Shown here in pieces: positions 51,901 to 58,829 of a DNA stretch of 64,000 nucleotides. The position numbers were made by a program, and so were the translations under genes. Under the pieces are notes generated by a model. That model saw nothing but the letters and a program-made list of their open reading frames with translations, made no database searches and was not told the origin of the DNA. The stretch is from DASZQL01 sp964391865 (GTDB taxonomy: Bacteria > Planctomycetota > Phycisphaerae > Phycisphaerales > UBA1924). The stretch is taken from NCBI GenBank assembly GCA_964391865.1, contig CAYMNQ010000001.1, positions 124,001 to 188,000 on the forward strand, given 5' to 3'. The stretch's first letter is position 1; each line of letters starts with the position of its first letter.

Positions 51901-52721
51901 TGGCCGCCGCGGAAGATCGCGGGTCGCTGTTCATGGTCGGGCAACTGGCGCCGGAACTCGAAGTCATACCGCGCGGCGATTTTGCCGGCGGGTTCAACGA
52001 CCTCGTGGTGGCGGAGGTTGATCCGCGCAACAACTACGTGAAGAACACGTGGTGGGGCGGCGCGGGCGACTTCAACTGGTACCCGTCGCAGATCAACAAC
52101 TTCGGCGGCCTCGGCGGGGCTCAGGTGGCGCGTGTCGATGGCGCGGCGTACGTGGACGGCGCGGTCGTGCTGCAGGCGGGCCTCACGTTCCCGGAACGCA
52201 GCACCAGCGATGTGTACATCAGCCTGAACCCGACGCGGTTGAACCCGGCGAACGATGCGCCGACGCCGGGCGATCCGTTTGTGATGCGTCTGGACACCGC
52301 GGCGACGTTCCGCGCGCTGGGCCTATCGGGACACAACGAGGACACTTCGGCGGCCGCCCCGCCGCCGGTGGTGCTCGGGAACCCGCGGCCGAACGAGGTT
52401 GACCTGCAGTCGATCAACAGCCTGTTCGCGCGTCTGTCGTACAGCCAGGAGGCGTTGCGCTCGGGCGTGCTGCAGGCGGCGTTCAAGCAGGAGTTTGTGT
52501 CGACCTCGATGAATCCGGCGCAGTGCGCAACGAGCACGCTGATCCAGAACATCGGGCCGGCGTTCGCGGCGAACGCGAACCTGGTGAATGGCGTCGGGCG
52601 TGTGAACTACACGCTGCGGAACGGGCTGGACCCCGCTCACCCGTGCTACCCGGTGGCGGGCGGCTCGGGCGCGGCGACCCCGCCGGCGACTCCCGCGGGG
52701 GGCGGCGGGGCTGGGCAGTGA
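48942..52721 (+). CDS. Giant FecR-domain secreted protein with 47-residue polyproline hinge
   Basis: 1,259 residues, GTG start with AAAGGGAG ahead. A signal peptide (LPLFVTSFSLGLMPALLASG) precedes a FecR domain (residues ~60-190: KASVKLNDESAWVDAAVGQV, LPAGASIRTGMRSAVQVRIG, ATLAVKGTIGAMEVTPG). An acidic linker and a tract of 46 prolines broken by one Ala (residues ~278-324) lead to about 930 residues of Gly- and Phe-rich beta sequence with no recognised family. After the tract the codons shift from C-ending to G/T-ending. FecR domains pair with CHASE2 cyclases in several phyla, so this is a likely extracellular partner of the preceding cyclase. The hinge may cross the periplasm or cell wall. 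Confidence 0.88.
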   Translation: MPQFTRLPLFVTSFSLGLMPALLASGAQPVDSQPGDPGSTPESAAAQLAAGAGQAQAGVQQNVAVVVAAQGKASVKLNDESAWVDAAVGQVLPAGASIRTGMRSAVQVRIGDGQILTMDRLGIVTLDELVNDSGVDRTRVGIEYGRVLFNVTSTRFANDVQIKAPDATLAVKGTIGAMEVTPGQPTKSFGGEGNDGVFNVTYQNGDSNDVDGENTTDSENPDPADQLADETVLKTDDVPGRDPDDDTLADRQVGDGTNVFQNTGLDELRGNLIDGGSPPPPPPPPPPAPPPPPPPPPPPPPPPPPPPPPPPPPPPPPPPPPPPPNPDFLQFDSFPTELRLRTLNDAVGSLVHDRSPFFSRGGLFFSDMAARLDPESGNLLVYLLGTFSSKGAGSQLYLGEFLPDGSGGFGGPTPVRGPGGSGGSGGSGENEFQFVRDFDFGGQGFLTGIGLMGEQLFASGAFNPEFFLPNANFDRGLFFGGFIFADWWVFDLLAEERGLGRTEQMNLGFIPALSMAGANNRGSMFVNSFDPFELLFSFDLGKGGGSGGEFSLDMTLLEIDPRTDYFANLWTFGEGGFQITPQTVIAPGFDVSLLNGPLLGEAIAYSQGLVIIGVRSQSETIPTLGPGGAPGTRFFITFNPATQQIVRVDPANVTSFIGLSGIGTGSSVVRPPLTDPMDGREDFRGLLFEFGDVSYSPQVAQTSVFQNNFKTVYYFSSVVGGGGFFRGGPSIFGPLAFHDLYNIKVAEYLLDNANLENGVARTTFALRENLPPGHPGQLHPFFGGPFLDFVFADGLTADVREREIIESLTLIPGIALPSFTPGGTLMGGFSTRTVGDREYFLYLNGGNYQSLFITPVAGVGQQQGITTAFFGENEVWLYDPSGGGCPDCPPVPRGSGGSSAWTFLGDFFDVREDGVLAESSSFPILTGLASFEGGEYAVSGNQFPAFPDDQRGDGDPIEWRARLYELDYAALELIPKMDLGIQLHGGLAAAEDRGSLFMVGQLAPELEVIPRGDFAGGFNDLVVAEVDPRNNYVKNTWWGGAGDFNWYPSQINNFGGLGGAQVARVDGAAYVDGAVVLQAGLTFPERSTSDVYISLNPTRLNPANDAPTPGDPFVMRLDTAATFRALGLSGHNEDTSAAAPPPVVLGNPRPNEVDLQSINSLFARLSYSQEALRSGVLQAAFKQEFVSTSMNPAQCATSTLIQNIGPAFAANANLVNGVGRVNYTLRNGLDPAHPCYPVAGGSGAATPPATPAGGGGAGQ
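49773..49913 (+). repeat. Polyproline-coding (CCN)n microsatellite
   Basis: 47 consecutive codons, 46 Pro plus one Ala at position 11, mostly alternating CCT, CCC and CCG. Such a tract would need EF-P for translation and is prone to length change by slippage in steps of one codon. Confidence 0.97.
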
Positions 52722-52767
52722 GGATTTGATTTGAGAGTTCAGATTTGAGATTTGAGTCGCTACTCAA

Positions 52768-52797
52768 CCGGTCGGGCTGATGCCCGGCCGGTTTTTT
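52768..52797 (+). terminator. Rho-independent terminator of the FecR-protein gene
   Basis: Imperfect stem CCGGTCGGGC / GCCCGGCCGG with loop TGAT followed by TTTTTT, 46 bases after the stop. The intervening bases carry short TTTGAGATTTGAG-like direct repeats. Confidence 0.8.
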
Positions 52798-52958
52798 CTT
52801 TGCCATGGCATTGATGGGACTTGTCGACCATTCTCGCTCGCGGAGCATCTGCCACATCGCTCAGAGAAGTTCAGTGGCGGCTTCTTGGCGCGTCTCTTTC
52901 AGCGGCGATTCGTGTCAGTCCGGCGGCTTCGGCGACGAGTGCGCCCCGGTGCGCCGTT

Positions 52959-53561
52959 CTACGCAGCGGCGTGGGCGAGGCGGGCGGCGGCTTGAGCCGG
53001 TGACCTGCCGCTGGGACCGAGCTGGTAGGTGACCCTCGGCGGGTAGTCGTCGGAAATGCGGCGCTCGATGAGGGCGGCGTCTTCGAGGCGTTTCAGAATC
53101 TGTGTCAGCGCACGCGGCGTGACACCGGGCATGAGTTCGCGGAGTTCGGAGAAGCGTGAGCGGCCTTGGGCGAGGGCGATGAGTGCGGGGATCATCCATT
53201 TACGGAATTCGGCGGAGGGAACGCCCGCAGTGGTGAAGACGGTGACGACATCGAGGCAGGCTTCGGCGACGGCGATGCCGCGGCGCGTGAGGGTGAAATC
53301 GGGGCGGAGCGGGTGCCCGTAGCCGGGGTGACGGGCGACGAGCCCTTCACGGAGGAGGGCTTCAATGGTTCGCGAGAGGGTCGAAGGGGTAATGGAGAGG
53401 CGGTTCTGGAGGGTGATGGATCGCGCCCCTCCGCCGGCGCGGGCGGGGAGGCCCATCGAGCCGCGGTGAAGTTCGGCGAGGACAGGGACGGCCCATTTGA
53501 GGTCGAGGAGGCGGAGGAGGCGGGGTTTGATGAGGATTCTGCTTGCCATGCGGACGATCAT
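52959..53561 (-). CDS. Tandem winged-helix (HxlR/MarR-like) regulator
   Basis: 200 residues with two winged-helix units in one chain. The first has KWAVPVLAELHRG, RLSITPSTLSRTIEALLREG and LRPDFTLTRRG. The second has KWMIPALIALAQGRSRFSEL, REL then GVTPRALTQILKRLEDAALI, and YQLGPSGRS. The second matches HxlR-type regulators closely. HxlR proteins normally act as homodimers of one domain, so a fused pair acting as a built-in dimer is notable. It is divergent from the VOC-family gene, its most likely target. Confidence 0.83.
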   Translation of the reverse strand: MIVRMASRILIKPRLLRLLDLKWAVPVLAELHRGSMGLPARAGGGARSITLQNRLSITPSTLSRTIEALLREGLVARHPGYGHPLRPDFTLTRRGIAVAEACLDVVTVFTTAGVPSAEFRKWMIPALIALAQGRSRFSELRELMPGVTPRALTQILKRLEDAALIERRISDDYPPRVTYQLGPSGRSPAQAAARLAHAAA

Positions 53562-53637
53562 CCGTTAGTGTAGTTAGTATACAAACGATCATGTGGATCG
53601 TCCAGCGGCGTGGGGCAAGACATGAAAGGGACTCGTG

Positions 53638-54012
53638 ATGAGCGCGAAGCTGCCGTACAAGGGTGATCTGACGTGCGCGATGCAGTGCCGGGATCTGGAC
53701 GCGACGATCAAGTGGTACGGGTCGGTGCTGGGGTTCTCGCTGCTCTACAAGGTGGACGAGATCAGCTGGTGCGAGATGTCGACGCCGATCGCGGGGGTGG
53801 CGGTGGGCTTCGCGCAGCAAGAGACGCCCGAGGTTCGCGGCGGGGCGACGCTGACGTGGGGCGTCACGGACATCGACGCGGCGCGCGCCACGCTCGAAGG
53901 GCACAACGTGAAGTTCGACGGCCCAACCATGACGATCGAGGGGCTGGTGAAGCTCGCGGTGTTCTTCGATCCCGACGGGAACAAGTTCATGTTGTCGCAG
54001 TCGCTTCAATGA
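53638..54012 (+). CDS. VOC-superfamily (glyoxalase-like) protein
   Basis: A 124-residue protein with the paired beta-alpha-beta-beta-beta units of the vicinal-oxygen-chelate fold: AMQCRDLDATIKWYGSVLGF and GVTDIDAARATLEGHNVKFD, ending in AVFFDPDGNKFMLSQ, whose acidic positions are typical metal or active-site sites. The subfamily includes glyoxalases, extradiol dioxygenases and antibiotic-binding proteins; the substrate is unknown. The ATG at the second codon of the frame is chosen. The divergent tandem HxlR regulator probably controls it. Confidence 0.88.
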   Translation: MSAKLPYKGDLTCAMQCRDLDATIKWYGSVLGFSLLYKVDEISWCEMSTPIAGVAVGFAQQETPEVRGGATLTWGVTDIDAARATLEGHNVKFDGPTMTIEGLVKLAVFFDPDGNKFMLSQSLQ

Positions 54013-54017
54013 GGCGA

Positions 54018-54052
54018 CTCACCGCAGAGTCACAGAGGGCGCAGAGAAGAAG
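54018..54052. repeat. Single GCAGAG-type repeat arm
   Basis: ACTCACCGCAGAGTCACAGA, then GGGCGCAGAGAAGAAG, matches the arms found at 3 kb. It lies in the 62-base gap between the VOC and DUF6265-like genes, with no second arm nearby. Confidence 0.8.
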
Positions 54053-54074
54053 AAAGAGTCAGTGGAGAATTATC

Positions 54075-54632
54075 ATGAGAACGCTTGTTGGCGTTGTTGT
54101 TGTCAGTGTGCTGTTGATCGCGGTCGCGGTGATGGGAGGCGAGCCCGCGCCGGCGGCGGGTGAGGTGAAGGCGGTGTCGCCGGCGGCGGTGCCGAAGATT
54201 GAGCTACCGGAGTTGAAGGACCGCGCCATTTCCGAGCTTGCGTGGATGGCGGGGTCGTGGCAGGGCGAGCATGACGGCGGCACGATCGAAGAGCACTGGA
54301 TGTCCCCCGCGGGAAAGACGATGAGCGGGATGAGCCGGCTCGTGGTGGGCGAGAAGACGGCGTTCCATGAGTTCCTGCGCATCAAACAGAACGCCGACGG
54401 GACGATTGACTATCTGGCGCAGCCGGTCGGGCGATGCCCGCCCACGCCGTTCCGGCTAACGAAACTGTCGTCGAATCTCGCGGTGTTTGAGAATCCGACG
54501 CACGACGACCCGAAGCTGATCCGCTACGAGTTGAAGAGCGACGGCACGCTGAGCGCGACGACCGAAGGGCCGGGGAAAGACGGCGGAGTGAACGCGCACG
54601 AAACGGTGATGAAGCCGGCGGCGCTGAGGTAG
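54075..54632 (+). CDS. Secreted DUF6265-like (lipocalin-type) protein
   Basis: 185 residues. N-terminal hydrophobic signal or anchor (TLVGVVVVSVLLIAVAVMGG), then LAWMAGSWQGEHDGGTIEEH, WMSPAGKTMSGMSRLV, FHEFLRIKQNADGTIDYLAQ and VFENPTHDDPKLIRYELKS, the pattern of the DUF6265 family. It is predicted to be a small lipocalin-like beta-barrel of unknown ligand. It lies downstream of the VOC gene on the same strand, but a repeat arm lies between them, so co-transcription is uncertain. Convergent with purC. Confidence 0.85.
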   Translation: MRTLVGVVVVSVLLIAVAVMGGEPAPAAGEVKAVSPAAVPKIELPELKDRAISELAWMAGSWQGEHDGGTIEEHWMSPAGKTMSGMSRLVVGEKTAFHEFLRIKQNADGTIDYLAQPVGRCPPTPFRLTKLSSNLAVFENPTHDDPKLIRYELKSDGTLSATTEGPGKDGGVNAHETVMKPAALR

Positions 54633-54639
54633 GCCGCGA

Positions 54640-55599
54640 TCAGGCGCTGCCCCAGAGTCGGCGGCGGACTTCTTCGTAGCGTTCGGCGGTGCCGCGGACC
54701 ACTTCGGGCGGGAGCGCGGGGCCGGGGGGTTGCTTGTTCCACTGCTTCTTGGCCACGAGGCTGTTGAGGTACTCGCGGAGGAATTGTTTGTCGAAGCTGG
54801 GCTGCTCCCCGCCGGGTTTCCACTTGTCCTTGTCCCAGTAGCGGGAGGAATCGGGCGTGAGTGCTTCATCGACGATCCGGGGCTCTTTCTCGGCGTCGCC
54901 CCCGCCCGCGCGCTGCGGGAAGCCGAATTCGAACTTAGTGTCGGCGAGTATCATTCCCCTGTCGGCGGCGTACTCGTGCGCGGCGGCGTAGATGGCGATG
55001 GAGATGTCACGGAGCTTGCGCATGGTCTCGCCGCCGGCGATTTCGCAGGCGCGCTCGAAGTCGATGTTCTGGTCGTGCGTGCCAACTTCTTCTTTGGTCG
55101 CGGGAGTGAAGATCGGTTTCGGGAGTCGATCGCCGCGGAGGAGGCCCGGCGGGAGTTCCACGCCGCAGATCCGACCCGTCTCCTGGTAGTCCTTCCAGCC
55201 CGAGCCGTCGATGTAGCCGCGGACGACGCATTCGACGGGGACGACGCGGCAGCGACGAACGACCATGGAACGGCCGGAGACGGCGTCGAGATCGGGGCTG
55301 CCGAGCCCGGTGGCGGCGCTGCGCACGTCGGTGGTGATGAGGTGCGTGCGGACGATGCTGAGCGAATCGATGAAACTGAACCAGCGGACGGAGACGTCGG
55401 TGAGCAGGCGTCCCTTGCCGGCGATGGGCGTGGGCATGACGACGTCGAAGGCGCTGATGCGGTCGGTGGCGACGACGAGAAGGCGCGGCTCGGGCGGGCC
55501 GCCCGGCTTGATGGGCGCGTGAGGCAGTTCGTAGAGGTCGCGCACTTTGCCTTGACGCCGATTGGGGAGCGCGAGGTCCGATTCGAGCAGGGTGTCCAC
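54640..55599 (-). CDS. purC: Phosphoribosylaminoimidazole-succinocarboxamide (SAICAR) synthase
   Basis: The eighth step of IMP synthesis: ATP-dependent coupling of CAIR and aspartate. The 319-residue length fits the longer (yeast-like) class. Signatures are RQGKVRDLYEL, VVATDRISAFDVVMPTPIAG, KGRLLTDVSVRWF, PVECVVRGYIDGSGWKDY, GVELPPGLLRGDRLPKPIFT, DQNIDFERACEIAG and MILADTKFEFGF, then a C-terminal SSRYWDKDKWKPGG. I chose the GTG of VDTLLESDLALPNRR; the leader has no clear ribosome site, so it may be leaderless. Standing alone, away from other pur genes, is common in this phylum. Confidence 0.95.
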   Translation of the reverse strand: MDTLLESDLALPNRRQGKVRDLYELPHAPIKPGGPPEPRLLVVATDRISAFDVVMPTPIAGKGRLLTDVSVRWFSFIDSLSIVRTHLITTDVRSAATGLGSPDLDAVSGRSMVVRRCRVVPVECVVRGYIDGSGWKDYQETGRICGVELPPGLLRGDRLPKPIFTPATKEEVGTHDQNIDFERACEIAGGETMRKLRDISIAIYAAAHEYAADRGMILADTKFEFGFPQRAGGGDAEKEPRIVDEALTPDSSRYWDKDKWKPGGEQPSFDKQFLREYLNSLVAKKQWNKQPPGPALPPEVVRGTAERYEEVRRRLWGSA

Positions 55600-55745
55600 G
55601 GGGTCGATGGTATCGCAATGTGGGGGTGTGCGCGTGCGGCGGAAGGTGCGACAGTGGATTTGCCAAGCTCGCGGCTTCGGCGACAATGCGGGGTCTCGCC
55701 CCGTCCCGGCGCGCATGCTCGCGCCCGAACCGGATTCTTCACGCG

Positions 55746-57374
55746 ATGCTGAGCTTCATCGTCTTCAACCGCGACCACACGCCCACGGACGCCGCTTCGC
55801 TGCGTCACGCGTATCTGCTGGGCAAGGATGAACTGCCGATCCCGGCGGACATCCGCGTCGAGACGGGGCGGATCGCGGCGAGCAAGGAGAGCCGCACGTC
55901 GGCGGCGATCGCGGTGCAGATGGACACCGGCGCACCGGGACGACTCACCCTCCAAACCTGCCTGCTCCCCGACCGCGACCGGACGTACCTGCTCGAACTC
56001 GAACTCGCGCGGCACCGGATCATGCTGTTCCTGAACAAGCTGGAGGAGTGGTCGCTGTCGGACCTTCCAGCGGACCATCCGGCGATGGCGACCTTTGAGA
56101 AAGCGCGCCTGCATTTCAGCCGGGCGCTGTGCGCTGAGCGCGCACGGGACGGGTCGTACACGAAGGACCAGTCGGCGCTCGCGGGGCAGGCGCTGACGCT
56201 GGCGATCGAAGCGAGCGAGCTGTTGGCGCAGCACAAGTCGAACCTGCAGCTCGCTGAGCGGCTGAAGGCGGCGGAAGCGCCGGCGAAGATCGAGCCGGGG
56301 AAGGGACCGCCGAACAGCGCGGCGATGCCGCTGATCGGCTGCACCGTGCATAACGAGCTCTACACGGAAGCGCTGCACCGCGTGCTGACAAAGTCGTTCG
56401 ACTTCATCAACTGCCCGATGCGGTGGAGCGAGCTGGAACGCGAAGAAGGGTCGTACAACTTCGCGCACACGGACCGATGGATCGAGTGGGCCGTGCGTCA
56501 AGCAAAGCTGCCGGTGTTCGCGGGGCCGGTGCTGGATTTGTCGGACGGCGCGCTGCCCGAGTGGCTCTATATCTGGGAGAACGACTACCGCACTCTGCGC
56601 GAACTGGCGTACGAACATCTGAAGATGATCGTGACGAGGTATCGGCGGACGGTGTCGCGCTGGACCATCATCTCGGGCGTGAACGTGAATCACCCGCTGA
56701 AACTCAGCGTGGAGCAGATGATCGAACTCACGCGGCTGTCGGTCCTTCTTGTGCGGAAGCTGCACCCGGCGGCGAAGGTGGTGGTTGAGATCGCGCAGCC
56801 CTTCGGCGAGCACGCGACAGCGAACCCGGCGAGCCTGCCGCCGCTGCTGTACGCAGAATTGATCAATGAGTCGGGGACGCAGGTGGATGGATTCGGGTTG
56901 CGGCTGCAAACGGGGCAGGGTGAGTGTGGGCGGTCGGCACGGGACTTGATGCAGCTCTCGGCGATTCTTGATTCGTTCGCCAATTTCGAGAAACCGCTGC
57001 ACATCACGGCGATAGGCGCACCGAGCGAGCCGATCGGGCCCAGCGCGGCGCAGGGCGACCCGGGTGATTCGACGGGGCCGCTGGGCTTCACGCCCGAGCA
57101 TCAGGACGCCGGGTACTGGCGCACGCCGTGGAGCGGGGCGGCACAGGCGGAGTGGCTGACTCACGCATTGGTCATCTGCTTGAGCAAGCCGCAGGTGCAG
57201 AGCGTGTGCTGGCAGGGGTTGGTTGATACAGCCGCGAGTGTGGAGATGCCGCACGCGGGGCTGCTGAGCGCGATGGGGAAGCCAAAGCCGGCGCTGAAGC
57301 GGTTCGCTGATTTGATCGCGGCGGTGAAGGCTCGGAAGTGGCCCGTGACCTTGCCGCCGTTGGAAGGTGCGTGA
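55746..57374 (+). CDS. GH10 (endo-xylanase)-like protein lacking both catalytic glutamates
   Basis: 542 residues with no signal peptide. An N-terminal carbohydrate-binding-like domain (~180 residues) precedes a GH10-like barrel: FDFINCPMRWSELEREEGSY, NFAHTDRWIEWAVRQAKLPV, QVDGFGLRLQTGQGE and KPLHITAIGAPSE. In true GH10 enzymes the acid/base Glu ends a WDVVNE-type strand; here the strand reads RWTIISGVNVNHP. The nucleophile Glu sits in hiTElD; here it is HITAIGA. Both acids are therefore absent, so this is probably a non-hydrolytic glycan-binding or structural relative, or it uses other residues. Start ATG shortly after the divergent purC leader. Confidence 0.82.
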   Translation: MLSFIVFNRDHTPTDAASLRHAYLLGKDELPIPADIRVETGRIAASKESRTSAAIAVQMDTGAPGRLTLQTCLLPDRDRTYLLELELARHRIMLFLNKLEEWSLSDLPADHPAMATFEKARLHFSRALCAERARDGSYTKDQSALAGQALTLAIEASELLAQHKSNLQLAERLKAAEAPAKIEPGKGPPNSAAMPLIGCTVHNELYTEALHRVLTKSFDFINCPMRWSELEREEGSYNFAHTDRWIEWAVRQAKLPVFAGPVLDLSDGALPEWLYIWENDYRTLRELAYEHLKMIVTRYRRTVSRWTIISGVNVNHPLKLSVEQMIELTRLSVLLVRKLHPAAKVVVEIAQPFGEHATANPASLPPLLYAELINESGTQVDGFGLRLQTGQGECGRSARDLMQLSAILDSFANFEKPLHITAIGAPSEPIGPSAAQGDPGDSTGPLGFTPEHQDAGYWRTPWSGAAQAEWLTHALVICLSKPQVQSVCWQGLVDTAASVEMPHAGLLSAMGKPKPALKRFADLIAAVKARKWPVTLPPLEGA

Positions 57375-57654
57375 GGGGATCGGCCGCGAGCATCAGAGCA
57401 CGTGCTGGAGCCCGGATTGCGGGATTCTGGGGTGACTGAGGGATCGGGGGGGCCGAAGCATCGCTCTTTTCGCTTGTTTCCCGTGCGCCCATCGCTCCGG
57501 ATGAATTTCTTCTTTTTTCGCCCGTCTTTCGGGCTTGTGTCGCTGGCCCGGTTGGTGCCGGTGTCCGGTACCCGGATCGCTCGGCGTGCTGTGATGGGCC
57601 GAGGTGCGAGATCCGGAGCTTCAACAAGTCCCCTTGGGAGAAAAGGAGATACCC

Positions 57655-58671
57655 ATGTCCAGCTCGATCTTGAAGACCGCTCTTGTTGCTCTTGGTGCCC
57701 TGACCACGCTGGCGACGTCCGCCGGCGCGCAGGTGCTGCCCGGTGCCGTTCTGCTCGGCTGGAAGTACCGCCAGCCGTACAGCGCGCCCCGCGGCGCGGT
57801 GGAGTCTCGCGTCCGCTTCTGCCAGGACACGGTCCTGCCGCCGGGCTACCGGGTGGCGGGCGATGACTGGATCTGCACTCGGAGCGGGCCGATCCGCCGT
57901 ATCTCGTGGTGCGGCGTGGTGCTCGATCCGGCGCAGCTGCAGGGGTTCCGTCGTTACAAGGTCAGCTTCTTCCTCGACACACCCGGCGCTTGCCGTCCGC
58001 AGCAACCGATCTGCAGCGTGTGCGTGCAGCCGAATGTGCGGCGCATCAGCACGGACTGCCAGAACCGCCCGGTGTGGGAATTCACCGCGCAGCTGCCGAC
58101 GGCGTGCTTCAGCCAGACCGCCGGCACGCACTACTGGGTTGAGATCGCGGAAGAGGACGAGACGAGCGCGCGGTTCGGCGTGCCGGACTTTCTGTGGTCG
58201 TCGCACGTGAACATCAAGAACTGCCCGGCGTACCAGCGCGGGACGAACGCCGCCGGCGGGACTGTATTCACGCAGCCGATCTTCGAGGACTGCTTCCAGC
58301 AGCCGACGGACCTGTCGTTCAGCCTCGGCTCGCGGCTGATCATCGTGGCGAATCCTGGGCCGGTGGTGCCGGTGCTGATGGCGAACTTCCTTGATCCGAC
58401 CACCGGCAACCCGGTCGGCTGCGATCCGGTTGTCCCTAATCTTGACGGGACGCTGACCTTTGACCCCGAGCTCCCGGACGGCACGTACATCATGGAACTC
58501 ATCTACCCCGCCAGCCTGCCGGTGCGCCGCACGGTCTCGCTGAATGACGGCGAGGTGGCGATGGTGGACAGCTTCTTCGACGTGCTCCTCGGCGACCTCG
58601 ACGGCAACGGTCAGATCGGCCTGAGCGACATCGCCCCGATCACGAACAACTGGGGCCGCACGGCTCCGTGA
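57655..58671 (+). CDS. Secreted Cys-rich protein with a single dockerin-like EF-hand repeat
   Basis: 338 residues. AAAAGGAG precedes the ATG and a signal peptide (LKTALVALGALTTLATSAGA) follows. The mature domain is Cys-rich (RVRFCQDTVLPPGYR, CTRSGPIRRISWCG, QPICSVCVQPNVRRISTDCQ) with HYWVEIAEED, the style of planctomycete extracellular proteins that bind or coat substrates. A second beta domain and a terminal EF-hand (GDLDGNGQIGLSDIAPI, then TNNWG) complete it. Only one EF-hand is present where most such proteins have two. The function is unknown. Confidence 0.85.
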   Translation: MSSSILKTALVALGALTTLATSAGAQVLPGAVLLGWKYRQPYSAPRGAVESRVRFCQDTVLPPGYRVAGDDWICTRSGPIRRISWCGVVLDPAQLQGFRRYKVSFFLDTPGACRPQQPICSVCVQPNVRRISTDCQNRPVWEFTAQLPTACFSQTAGTHYWVEIAEEDETSARFGVPDFLWSSHVNIKNCPAYQRGTNAAGGTVFTQPIFEDCFQQPTDLSFSLGSRLIIVANPGPVVPVLMANFLDPTTGNPVGCDPVVPNLDGTLTFDPELPDGTYIMELIYPASLPVRRTVSLNDGEVAMVDSFFDVLLGDLDGNGQIGLSDIAPITNNWGRTAP

Positions 58672-58732
58672 GTGGGTTCGAGTGTGACACGACGCCGGCA
58701 CTCAGCCGGTGAGCAACATCCCTACCAACGCC

Positions 58733-58769
58733 CAGGCCCGCGGCTCCTGCCGCGGGCCTGTGGTTTTTT
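58733..58769 (+). terminator. Rho-independent terminator
   Basis: Perfect 11-bp stem CAGGCCCGCGG / CCGCGGGCCTG with a six-base loop, then TGG and TTTTTT; 61 bases after the stop codon of the Cys-rich secreted protein gene. Confidence 0.9.
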
Positions 58770-58829
58770 GTGCTTCAACGGCGCGAGCGCGGGGGACTGT
58801 AGACTCCGCGCATGGTGAGAGGCCGGAAC

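Noticed and set aside
54951..57254. 767-residue minus-strand open frame across purC and the GH10-like gene
   Set aside because: It overlaps purC in another frame and the GH10-like gene antisense; no domain in the translation.
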